Shown one piece after another: positions 1 to 9,100 of a stretch of DNA of 64,000 bases; within the stretch, counting starts at the first letter, position 1, and each line of letters begins with the position of its first letter. The DNA comes from CAZGRP01 sp964527995. GTDB taxonomy: Bacteria > Zhuqueibacterota > Zhuqueibacteria > Oceanimicrobiales > CAZGRP01. The DNA is taken from NCBI GenBank assembly GCA_964527995.1, contig CAZGRP010000009.1, forward strand, positions 31,606-95,605, in the 5' to 3' direction. The notes below the pieces were generated by a model. The model saw only the letters and a program-made list of their open reading frames with translations, ran no database searches and was not told where the DNA came from. The position numbers and the translations under genes are program-made.

Positions 1-1863
1 GTTGGCCTGCTCCTGCCCCAACGACTGTGCCGTCACTTCGCCGGACAACGCCATCTGCAGAAGGCGGATAAGATCCCGATCGATGGACCGGGTCATCTCT
101 TTACGCATCGATTCGGGCGCATCGCGCGTCCCCTGCGGCGTGGAGATCCAGGCACGATCGCCGGCGACGACCTGTACCATCTGACCCATTGGCATGGTGA
201 TCTCCTGGCGCTGCTTGTCCGGGTAGACCAGGAGCTCGGTTACCGCAGCCGTCAGCGACCGGCCGCCCATAGAGACGGTGGCATCGGCAATCACTTTCCG
301 GCTCTTGACCGCCGCCAGTTTATCAGCACCCCCGAGGGCGGCGACTGTGGCGGCGATCAGCTCGCGTCCTTTCTGGAGGGACTCGCTCGTGGCCTTCGGC
401 CGCTCCTCCTTGGGCACCGGAATGGTGATGTCGATCTCTTTCACCGGCCCAAGCACGCTGAGGGGCTGGTCGAACTTTTTCGGGTTGCCGACGGCCAGAA
501 TCTTGAGGCTGTCCGGATGCAGATATTTCCTTGCCACCCGAAGAACATCCTCTTTGGTCACTTCTTCGATCCGGTCTCTCGTTTTTTCCAAGAAGTCGTC
601 GGGGTAGCCGTAGTACTCGTAGGTCATGATCCGGCCGACGATCTCACCTTTGCTGTCGTAGTTGAATACGAACGAGTTGAGATAGCTTTCCTTTGCGAGC
701 GCCAGCTCTTCGTCCGTCACCTCGCTGTCACGCATCTTGCGGATCTCTTCCAGCAAGGCACGGGTGGCCTGCACCGTGGTCTCCGACTTGGTCTGGCAGC
801 CGACGTAAAACATGCCTGGATAATTGAAATTGGCCCCATAGGATCCAAACACCGAGTAGGCAAGCCCCTTCCGCGATCGCACATTCTTGAAGAGCCGACT
901 CGTGAAGCTTCCGCCGAGGATGTTGTTCATCACCACCAGTGCCGGGTAGTCGGGATTGTTCATCAAGCCGCCGATATGGCCCATCAGGATATGCGTCTGG
1001 TTGATATCCTCCTTCTTCACCAGAAAGACGCCACGCTCGAATTTGTACTCAACCTTGGGCAGTTCCGGCAGGTCCAGCTTCTCTGGCCTCCATTGCGCAA
1101 AGGCCGCCTCGATCTTGCGCTTCATTTCCTTGGGCTTGAAATCGCCCACAATGCCGAGCATGACATTGTTGGGATGAAAAAAACGCTGGTGAAATGCCAC
1201 CAGGTCGTCCCTGGTGATGGCGTCGATGGTGGCGTACTCGGTGTGCCGCGCGTACGGGCTGTCGGCGCCGTAGATGAGCTTGGCGAATTCGCGGAAAGTG
1301 ATGGACGACGGATTATCGTTCCGGCGGGAGATGACGCTGCGCGCCTGGATCTTGGCCAGTTGAATCTTGTCGTCCGGGAATGCCGGGTTCATGAGGACAT
1401 CGGCGAAGATCGGCAGCACCTTGTCCAGGTCTTCCTTCAGCACCGACATGCTGGCACTCCCCGACGTCTGCCCGATGCTGGTTTCCACCGACGCCGCCAT
1501 CGCTTCGAGCACCTCGTCCATCTTGTCCCCCGGCATCGACTTGGTGCCGCCGGTGCGCATCACCTGGCCGGTGATCGACGCCAGCCCCACCTTGTCGGGC
1601 GGATCGAAGATCGACCCGGTGCCGATGCGGGCCCGGATGTTGACGAGCGGCAGCTCATGGTCTTCCACCATGAACAGCATCATGCCGTTTTTGAGTTTGA
1701 CACGCTCGACTTTGGGGATGTGTACCTTTCGCAGTTTCGGGTAGGTGAGTTGCTTGTACGGTTTCTGTGCCCATGCCTCACCACCGATCAGGGGCACGAA
1801 CAGAAGGGCCAGCACCATGCCGGCCACCAGGCAACGTCGGACCTCTGAAAAGCATCTATTCAT
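1..1863 (-). CDS. M16-family peptidase-like protein, inactive subunit, with C-terminal LolA-like domain (partial)
   Basis: The reading frame starts at an ATG at 1863 and is open through the left edge, so at least 621 residues are present and the C-terminus is missing. Residues 1-32 form a signal peptide ending in AWA-Q, so the protein is exported. Two M16 (insulinase/PqqL-like) domains follow. The zinc motif HxxEH is lost: at the aligned position (residues 96-100) the sequence reads S-I-T-G-Q, so this is the non-catalytic partner. After about residue 497 a different domain begins (GxDKLxAVKS, YPDKxRQE, GDRAW) that resembles LolA-type lipoprotein-binding folds. The gene lies 52 bp downstream of the catalytic M16 gene on the same strand, which suggests one operon and a heterodimer. 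The family call is secure; the LolA-like label is an inference. Confidence 0.85.
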   Translation of the reverse strand, partial: MNRCFSEVRRCLVAGMVLALLFVPLIGGEAWAQKPYKQLTYPKLRKVHIPKVERVKLKNGMMLFMVEDHELPLVNIRARIGTGSIFDPPDKVGLASITGQVMRTGGTKSMPGDKMDEVLEAMAASVETSIGQTSGSASMSVLKEDLDKVLPIFADVLMNPAFPDDKIQLAKIQARSVISRRNDNPSSITFREFAKLIYGADSPYARHTEYATIDAITRDDLVAFHQRFFHPNNVMLGIVGDFKPKEMKRKIEAAFAQWRPEKLDLPELPKVEYKFERGVFLVKKEDINQTHILMGHIGGLMNNPDYPALVVMNNILGGSFTSRLFKNVRSRKGLAYSVFGSYGANFNYPGMFYVGCQTKSETTVQATRALLEEIRKMRDSEVTDEELALAKESYLNSFVFNYDSKGEIVGRIMTYEYYGYPDDFLEKTRDRIEEVTKEDVLRVARKYLHPDSLKILAVGNPKKFDQPLSVLGPVKEIDITIPVPKEERPKATSESLQKGRELIAATVAALGGADKLAAVKSRKVIADATVSMGGRSLTAAVTELLVYPDKQRQEITMPMGQMVQVVAGDRAWISTPQGTRDAPESMRKEMTRSIDRDLIRLLQMALSGEVTAQSLGQEQAN

Positions 1864-1915
1864 GATCGATCCTCACTCGGGTTGTGTTCACGGTCTCTTG
1901 CCCGCTCCCAACGTC

Positions 1916-3463
1916 CTACTCTGAGCTGGCTTCTTTCTCGGCCGTCTTCATTTCGCTGGACTTGGTCACCAGGAAGCCGACGGTACGGTTTTCGGCGGTG
2001 AAATATTTGTTGGCAACGCGTTGAATATCCTCCGCCGTGACCTCCTTGATCTTGTCGATCTGCCGGAACAGGTTGCGCCAGTCTCCGGTGATGACCTGAA
2101 AATAGGTGAGCTGGATGGCCATGCCCATGTTCGAGTTGAGTTGGCGGATCAGCCCGGCGCGGGCACGTGTTTTGGCCTTCTCGAGTTCTTCTTTTGTGAC
2201 CGGCTCGCTCTTCAAGCGCTCGATCTCAGCATCGATCGCCTTCAGGTTCTCTTCGTTGGTGTGGCCCTTGGCGGGAAAGGCGTAGAAAATGAAAAGGCCG
2301 GGATACTTGTCCCCTGTCAGCCCGGAAAAGGCCGACGCTTGTATGGCGATTTTCTTCTCCTTGACCAGCGACTTGTAAAGCCTCGACGTGCGCCCGGCCC
2401 CAAGAATATCGGTGATTGCATCGAAGACGGCGTTGTCAGGGTCATTCACATCGGGGCGGTGGTAACCGACGATTGTGAACGGTTGCGCCTGCGCCACCAC
2501 GGTGGCGATGCGCTCGCCCTGCTGTTTGGGCTCGACTGTTTCCACAGGCTCGGGCTTGGGGGTTTTGGGCATGCGGCCGAAATAGAGCTGCGCCATCTTT
2601 TTGACCCGCTTCGGGTTGACGTCGCCCACCACAGCCATGGTGAGATTGTTTGCACCGTAGTAGGTCTTGAAAAACTGCATGGCCTCGCGGCGTGTGATGG
2701 TTTGCAGATCCGACATGAACCCAAGCACGGGCTGGCCATACGGATGGGCCTTGTAGGCAGTGGCAAGGAAGTCCTCCAGCAGACGCCCGATGGGATTGTT
2801 TTCGTTCCGGCGGCGCTCCTCCATCACGACGTTCTTTTCCTTATAGAATTCGCGCAGCACGGGGCTTAGAAAGCGGTCCGATTCGAGCGACATCCACAGT
2901 TCAACCTTGTTGGAAGGCAGGCTGTAGAAGTAACGTGTGGCGTCGCGCCCCGTAGTGGCGTTGAGGCCGGTTCCGCCGGCACGTTCGATGGCCTCTTCGA
3001 ACTCGTCGTGCACCATATACTCGCCGGCCTTCTTCTGAGCCTCTTCGAACAGCTTCTGCAACTGCTCAAGCCGTTTGGGATCGGCATGAGGCCCTTTCCA
3101 GCGCTCGTGGCGAATTTCATCGAAAAGAGAATCGACGCGCGCCATGGCCACTTTCTCAGCCTGGTAGTCCTTCGTGCCGATGGTCTTGGTTCCCTTGAAC
3201 GCCATGTGTTCGAAAATGTGCGCCAGACCTGTGATGCCGGTTACCTCGTTGACCGAACCGACGTCTGCATAGCTCAAGAAGGAGACCACAGGCGCTTCGT
3301 GGCGTTCCAGCACGATGAACGTCAGACCGTTATCCAGGGTGAATTCGGTGATCCGTTTTTCGAACTCCTCGAGGCTCTGAGCCCGGAGCGGCGCCGTGGC
3401 GGCGAATAAAGAGAACACCAGCAGCGCCACAGCGGCTCTCCGCTTTGGTTGAGTAGAAGCCAT
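1916..3463 (-). CDS. Zinc-dependent M16 peptidase (insulinase/PqqL family), catalytic subunit
   Basis: This is a 515-residue exported zinc metallopeptidase. The ATG at 3463 is chosen because AGGAGG lies 8 bases upstream and the first 29 residues then form a signal peptide (hydrophobic core, cleavage near RAQ). The frame is open further upstream, but that extension looks non-coding. The inverted zinc motif H-I-F-E-H is at residues 82-86 in the usual GLAHIFEHMAFKGT setting, and the later helix with the third zinc ligand (LWMSLESDR) is present. The second M16 domain has the normal AVVGDV and GAGRTSRL-type motifs. Together with the adjacent degenerate M16 gene it fits the active/inactive heterodimer of this family. 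The substrate cannot be deduced. Confidence 0.93.
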   Translation of the reverse strand: MASTQPKRRAAVALLVFSLFAATAPLRAQSLEEFEKRITEFTLDNGLTFIVLERHEAPVVSFLSYADVGSVNEVTGITGLAHIFEHMAFKGTKTIGTKDYQAEKVAMARVDSLFDEIRHERWKGPHADPKRLEQLQKLFEEAQKKAGEYMVHDEFEEAIERAGGTGLNATTGRDATRYFYSLPSNKVELWMSLESDRFLSPVLREFYKEKNVVMEERRRNENNPIGRLLEDFLATAYKAHPYGQPVLGFMSDLQTITRREAMQFFKTYYGANNLTMAVVGDVNPKRVKKMAQLYFGRMPKTPKPEPVETVEPKQQGERIATVVAQAQPFTIVGYHRPDVNDPDNAVFDAITDILGAGRTSRLYKSLVKEKKIAIQASAFSGLTGDKYPGLFIFYAFPAKGHTNEENLKAIDAEIERLKSEPVTKEELEKAKTRARAGLIRQLNSNMGMAIQLTYFQVITGDWRNLFRQIDKIKEVTAEDIQRVANKYFTAENRTVGFLVTKSSEMKTAEKEASSE

Positions 3464-3685
3464 CTCTTCTCCTCCTGGTTGAGTTTTCGTGTCTTGATCA
3501 GCCTGAATCGCGCGAGGCAAAACCGGGGAACCGAATCTTGGACAGGTATGACGAGTGATCGTGAAGGTGGAAAGGCAGCCAGATCTTTTCCCCATCGGCG
3601 CAGGCAATATAGGTAACCTGATTGCGATTGTCAAGGTCGGCATGACCTCGAGACCCTTCCCCGTGGTGGCGGCTGCCAATGCGTG

Positions 3686-3714
3686 TTGACAAGCCGACAG
3701 GAAAACCGTATATT
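3686..3714 (+). promoter_or_regulatory. Sigma-70-type promoter upstream of the AhpD-like selenoprotein gene
   Basis: TTGACA (3686-3691) and TATATT (3709-3714) are separated by exactly 17 bases. The start codon of the AhpD-like gene lies 48 bases after the -10. The same pair of hexamers with the same spacing stands before the molybdenum hydroxylase operon at 28543. Confidence 0.75.
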
Positions 3715-3762
3715 GGCGTGGGAATGAGCCACTTTTGAATCGACACAAGGAGAGCAGATTCG

Positions 3763-4317
3763 ATGGCGTGGATACGCGTGATTTCTGAAGACGAAGCGAG
3801 TGGGGAGCTGCGGGAGCTTTACGAAAAAGTGGGCGATCACGGCAACGTTGCCGGCGTCTACAAGATCCACAGCCTCAACCCGGCGTCGCTGTGGAGCCAC
3901 CATCAGCTCTACCGCACCCTCCTTTTCGGCAAGTCGGAATTGAGTCGGGCACAACGGGAGATGATCGCTGTGGTGGTGTCAACCACCAACCATTGCCGCT
4001 ACTGAATGGTCCAGCACGGAGCGGCGCTCCGCAGGCTGACGCGCAACGCTGAACTCGTACGGCAACTCTGGCACGACTACCGCGACGCCGAACTGAATCC
4101 CCGGGATCGAGCCATGTTGGACTACGCCGCCAAGTTAACACGCACGCCCTGGGAAATCACCCGACACGACATCGAGCATCTGCGCCAGGCCGGATTCACT
4201 GACTCAGCCATTCTCGACATCAATCAGGTGGCGGGCTACTTCAACTTGGTGAATCGCCTGGTTGACGGCCTCGGGGTTGAGTTGGAAGACGAATGGCGAC
4301 CCGAAGATCTGCCGTAG
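3763..4317 (+). CDS. AhpD-like peroxidase-related protein, predicted selenoprotein (CxxU, TGA at 4003-4005 read as Sec)
   Basis: The frame runs for 184 residues if the TGA at 4003-4005 (codon 81) is decoded as selenocysteine. Both halves are in the same frame and both match the carboxymuconolactone decarboxylase/AhpD fold, uncharacterised peroxidase-related branch. The motif around the TGA is NHCRY-U-MVQHG, where the family normally has C-x-x-C-x-x-x-H. Compared with M. tuberculosis AhpD (Glu118, Cys130, Cys133, His137) the residues here are E66, C78, U81 and H85, with identical spacing, so Sec replaces the reactive second cysteine. A hairpin that fits a bacterial SECIS element follows at 4012-4038. 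A strong promoter lies upstream. The likely role is thiol/selenol peroxide or disulfide reduction in the cytoplasm. The alternative is a nonsense mutation or sequencing error, which is less likely given the exact position of the TGA. Confidence 0.85.
4012..4038 (+). promoter_or_regulatory. Candidate bacterial SECIS hairpin for the AhpD-like selenoprotein
   Basis: Directly after the in-frame TGA the coding strand forms a 6-bp perfect stem CGGAGC/GCTCCG (4017-4022 with 4026-4031) closing a GGC loop. A lower stem CAGC/GCTG (4012-4015 with 4035-4038) lies below an internal loop. The apical loop starts 17 bases after the TGA and begins with G. Both agree with the bacterial SECIS consensus (loop 16-37 bases after UGA, G in the first two loop positions). 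Confidence 0.65.
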
Positions 4318-4326
4318 GCATTCGAA

Positions 4327-5340
4327 ATGAGCGCGCCGAATAAAGGAAAGAGGGCACCACGGCCCAAAGCATCGACACCGCCACCGGGCAAAACGCCGCT
4401 GAGTGCCTCGCTGCGACAAGTACTCGACAGCCGCGACAGGTTACGCCTCGTTGAAAGCCGCATCGACCAGGAGTGCTTGCAGATCGTGCAGGAGTTGGGT
4501 GAAGAGCGGCTGCACGATCTGCTGGAAGAGACCTACACCCTGGCGACGCAACACGCGGACCTGCGCTTTGCCGATCTGTCGGCTGCACACGCAGAGATCG
4601 ATGAGATCATGCGGGTATGGCGAGGAGAAGAGGTGGCATCGCGCGACTTGGAAGATCTGATGGCCGATGCCGTGCGCAAGATCTTCTCGGATTCACAGCG
4701 GCGGCGGCTCAAGAGGGTCCTCTACAGCAAGCTGGCGACCGCCAAGACCGAGGAGGAGATGAGGCTGTGGGCACTGGCGGCGGCCAGCCTCGAGCTCTTC
4801 GACCCCGGTGTCAACCCTTTTCTTCTGGGCACATTCCAAACCAGCCTGATCGAAATCCTGAACTACGCGTCCGAGGACAGGCTCGATCTCTCCAGGCCGG
4901 CGACGCCGGTTGACCGCGAAGTCGAAGCACTGGTCGGCAGGGAGCTTGCCGAGGCCGCCGCCCGGACCCCTCATCTGTTCATCTTCCTTGATCGGGACGA
5001 AGTGCTGTTTACGCCCGCAGAAATGGAAGAGCATGCATTGCGCTTCTTCGACTGGGCCCAGACGGCTGAGCGACAGGGCCGATCGCACGCCGTGAAACAG
5101 GAACGTGATCGTCTGGTCGGAGAAATCCTCGAGCAGCTCCTGACACCCGAGCGCCGCCAGGAGTTGACCAGTCATTTGCAGAACCTCCGGCAGCGGAGCG
5201 AGAGGGGGGAGCTGCCGGCGGAGGTGGCCAACCTGGCCTCGGTGACCGTCGAGTTGTTCGATCGCCTGCCTCCGGGGCTGCACCCTTTCCTTCAGGCGCT
5301 GTGGCTGGCGAGCGTCGAACGCTTGTTGGAGGAAATCTGA
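4327..5340 (+). CDS. Uncharacterised helical protein
   Basis: This 337-residue protein has no family I recognise. It has a basic, proline-rich N-terminus (residues 1-25) and then appears almost entirely alpha-helical, with many charged residues, no signal peptide and no membrane segment, so it is likely cytoplasmic. Two helical stretches look loosely repetitive: a LLEETY / IFSDSQRRRLKRVL-type segment and, later, an ILEQLLTPERRQEL segment, each followed by a PGxxPFLxxLxxxSLxxLL-like ending near residues 160-175 and 315-330. That suggests an internal duplication. The ATG follows the AhpD-like stop by 9 bases, so the two genes are probably co-transcribed. The function is unknown. Confidence 0.75.
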   Translation: MSAPNKGKRAPRPKASTPPPGKTPLSASLRQVLDSRDRLRLVESRIDQECLQIVQELGEERLHDLLEETYTLATQHADLRFADLSAAHAEIDEIMRVWRGEEVASRDLEDLMADAVRKIFSDSQRRRLKRVLYSKLATAKTEEEMRLWALAAASLELFDPGVNPFLLGTFQTSLIEILNYASEDRLDLSRPATPVDREVEALVGRELAEAAARTPHLFIFLDRDEVLFTPAEMEEHALRFFDWAQTAERQGRSHAVKQERDRLVGEILEQLLTPERRQELTSHLQNLRQRSERGELPAEVANLASVTVELFDRLPPGLHPFLQALWLASVERLLEEI

Positions 5341-6132
5341 ATCGGCCTCGCAGTAGCTGCCTGTTGGCCTTTTGGTGGCCCCGGCCATGACCCGGCCGAC
5401 CCCACCTCCAGCATAAGCTGGTAAGCTTATGGCGTGCATCCCACCGCGGTATCGACAACCCCAAACTCGCCTGTAGACAGACCCACCAAATTTCGGAATT
5501 TGTTGCGAGGCGCCCCAAAAAGTACTTGACATTCCAGGACTTTTTATTATTTTGTCACAGTCGTTTCAGAATTGAATTGGGCGTCTGTCCGGAGTGACTG
5601 CGGGAGGTGGATTGACTGGTCTCGAGTTGCCATGGCACAGCCGAGCCAGGATTCAGGGACGCTGGGGACTCCTGCCACACCTGCTTGTTCAGCCCCCCTT
5701 TTGAAGGGAATCAAAAGGCAGAAGCGAACCTCCCTTTCTTTTTCCGAAGTCTTCCATTTTCGAGTCAGTTCAACCCTTTCAGAAGGAAAGCAGGGGATAG
5801 CTACTTGTCGGCGCAGGCGGCACCCGCTGCCGACGACTTCAGGAGTCATCGCCACGGTCGGACTCGACAAGCACCACGGTGAGGGGAACTCGTCAGAGGC
5901 CAAGGAGGGAAGGATTGGACATCCCGGCGAAGGAGATGCAAGGAAGAGCTGCGCCGTACACGATCCCACCCCGTGAGTCTGCACCCCCTGGCCGCCGCTC
6001 GCCGGCGCGGTCCTGCTCCCTACCGGCGGAGGCGAAACGTTTCCCGTCGACGTAACCCCAAATCCCCTGCACTACTCTTCGATGCGGTAAGAAGTGTCGA
6101 TCCGGTGAAACTCTCCTGGTGGAGGTGTGCAA
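5341..6132. other. 792-bp intergenic region without a convincing gene
   Basis: I see no protein-coding frame with recognisable composition. It contains a perfect 8-bp inverted repeat, CATAAGCT-GGTA-AGCTTATG (5412-5431), and a TTGACA at 5526-5531 followed by an AT-rich tract (5541-5555) that could be the promoter of the large surface protein gene at 6133. In that case the transcript has a leader of more than 500 bases, which I could not match to a known riboswitch. Confidence 0.5.
5412..5431. repeat. Perfect inverted repeat (8-bp arms, 4-bp loop)
   Basis: CATAAGCT and AGCTTATG flank GGTA, downstream of the helical unknown gene. There is no T-tract after it, so it is not a standard intrinsic terminator. 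Confidence 0.5.
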
Positions 6133-9100
6133 ATGCGGGACAGGTCACGTGTACTGCTGGGCGTTGTCCTCGGCGCAGTGGTCGGCTATTGCTCCAGCGC
6201 ACAGGCGCAACTGCGAGTCGCCGGGTCGCCCGTTCAGCTGTTGGGGAACAACCCTGCCGTAATCATGCCGATCGCTCAGGGCGTCGATCTGGTCATCAAC
6301 GAGGTGCTCTATGACCCCGCAGGGACGGACATCGGCAACGAGAAGATCGAGATCAAGAACGTGGGGACCGTCGCCGTCTCTCTCGACAGCGTGGCCCTTC
6401 GCGTCAGCCACGGAACCGACGACACCTTCTGGGCCTTTCCCAGCGGCGTGGTGCTGTCACCCGGCGGGATTCTCGTCGTCCGCTGGCTCAGTGTCGGTGT
6501 CAACGATGAAGTGAACCTGTTCACCGGCGTTCCCACCGACGACGGCAGCCCGGAAAACGCCAGCGACGGATTCTGGGGAAACAACAGCGCGGCGGCGGCA
6601 GACATGGTGCTCGCCGGCAGCGTGAACCGCACACCTTTCGGCCTGGGGCTCTACCGCTCGGTCTCCCCGGGCAGTTTCGTCTTCGACGATCCCAACCGCA
6701 TGATCGACTTCATGCAGACCGGCGGCTCCAATGCAGCGCCCGAGGCAGTGGCGGTGGCGGCCGGTCTGTGGACGGCCGGTGATTTCGCCGCCTTCATCGA
6801 CGAAGGCCATTCGTACGAATGGCTCGGCACCAACAGCGGTGGTGGCGAAACCACCCTGTCCTCCGACTTCTTCGACACCTGCGAGCCGACCATCGGCTCC
6901 CAGAACCTCTTCCGGCCGGGGCCGATCGCCGATGCCGGCGGCCCTTACGCCGGTGTCGCCGGCGAGCCGATTCAGTTCGACGGCAGCGGTTCCTCTCATC
7001 CCGGCGGCGAGCAGCTCACCTTTCAGTGGAACTTCGGGGACGGTTCTGAGGGAGTGGGCGCGCAGGTCACGCACACCTACGCCCGTCCGGGAAGCTACAC
7101 TGTAGTCCTGACTGTGACCGATGAAAAGGGATGCGCCGACCGCGACACCACGGTCGCTGACGTTGCCTTCCCCGTACGCACGGTCGCCATCAACGAGGTG
7201 CTCTACGACCCCCGAGGCGGCGACATCGGCAACGAACGCATTGAAATCAAGAACACCGGCACGACATCGATCCCCCTCGCAGACTGGACCCTGGGCATCG
7301 CTCGTGGCAGCCGGAACACTTACTGGGCCTTCCCCCAGGACGCGACGTTGGCGCCGGGCGCCCTGCTGGTGGTCCACTGGCTGGCCACCGGCACCAACGA
7401 TGCCGCCAACGTCTTTACCGGCATGCCCTCCGACGACGGCGCCCCCGACAATGCCAGCGACGGCTTCTGGGGGGACAACAGCGCCATCACCGACACCCTG
7501 GTGCTCGGCGGCATTGCCAACCAGACGCCGATCGGCGTCAGCCTGTTTCGTGAAACACCTCCCGGGCTTCTCGACTTCAGCAACCCTGATCGTCTCTCCG
7601 ACTTTATGCAGATCGGCGGCCGCACCGGTCAGGAGGCGCTGGCTGTCGAGGCCGGCCTCTGGCTCGCCGGCGACTTCACCTCCCTGATCGCCGAAGGGCA
7701 TTCTTATGAATGGAAAGGCACCGACAGCGGCGACGCCGGCGGCTTCACCATCAAGCAGGAAGGGCTGACGCTGTCGAGCGATTTCTTCGACGCCTGCCCG
7801 CCGAGCATCGGCACGGAAAACACCTTCCTCAGCGCCCCGGTCGCCGACGCCGGCGGTCCCTACATCGGCACTGTGGGCCAACCTATCGTTTTCTCAGCGA
7901 CCGGATCGAGTGACGCGGATGGAGATTCTCTGACTTTCGCCTGGGACTTTGGCGATGGTACGACCGGCTCGGGTATCACAGCCTCGCATGCCTATGCCGA
8001 CACCGGCACCTTTGCCGTCGTGCTCACCGTCACCGATAGCCGGGGTTGCGCCAGCAGCGATACCACCCGCGCAACGGTCATGCCGGCCGGCGTGATCTTG
8101 CGAAACCTTGCTTTCAACGAGGTCCTCTATGACCCGGCCGGCCCGGACCTGGGCTCCGAAAAGATCGAAATCCGCAACGTCGGTTCGACCGCACAGTCGC
8201 TCGACAACTTCGCCATCGGACTCAACCAGGGCGGCCACGCCAGCTACTGGGCCTTTCCGCGCAACAAAGTCTTGCAACCCGGGGCCATTCTGGTGGTCCA
8301 CTGGCTCGCCGACGGAGCAGACGATCCCGGCAACGTGTTCACCGGGTTGCCCTCCGACGACGGCACACCTGCCAACGCCTCCGACGGTTTCTGGGGTGAC
8401 AACAGCTCTGCGGCTGCAAGCATGGTATTTGCCGGTGCCGCCAATGATACCGCCTTCGGACTGAGCCTCTTTCAAAACCTGCCGCCGGGTTCGCTCAACG
8501 TCAGCACCCCCGACAACCTGGTTGACTTTGTGCAGATCGGCGGGGCGGGCACCGGGCAGGAAGCTGTAGCAGCCGAGGCCGGGCTCTGGAGGGCGGGCGA
8601 ATTCGCTCCTTTCATCGACGAGGCACATTCGTACGAGTGGACCGGCAACAACAGCGGCGGCAATCTGCTGACGCTGGCAGCGGACTTTTTCGACGCCTGC
8701 CCGCCCAGCATCGGCATGGACAACACCTTCCTGAGCGCCCCGGTCGCCGACGCCGGCGGGCCGTACAGTGGCTTTGTCTTCGACCCGATCGCCTTTGACG
8801 GCAGCGCCTCCGCCGACCCGGATGGCGGCGCGCTCACCTTTGCGTGGGAGTTTGGCGACGGCACCACCGGCGAGGGCGCCACTCCCGCCCATGCCTACGC
8901 CGACACCGGCAGCTTTACCGTCGTGCTGACAGTGACCGATCCAGATGGCTGCATGGACCGGGATACCACCCGCGTCGCTGTCGGCCTGGCACCCAGAAAT
9001 GTCGTGCTCAATGAAGTCTTCTACGACCCGCCCGGCGACGACCTGGGAAGTGAGCGCATCGAGCTGAAGAACACCGGCTCCACTTCCGTCACACTGGACG

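Noticed and set aside
517..1848. Long plus-strand open frame opposite the degenerate M16 gene
   Set aside because: It is the antisense shadow of a gene whose translation shows a signal peptide and M16 motifs. Its own product is rich in H, R and G and has no recognisable domain.
5572..5976. 134-codon plus-strand frame before the surface protein gene
   Set aside because: It has no ribosome-binding site, low-complexity composition and no protein-like pattern. It is treated as leader or non-coding.
5540..6132. Possible cyclic-di-GMP or other riboswitch in the long leader
   Set aside because: I compared the G-rich segments with the GEMM pattern by eye and found no match to the conserved core.
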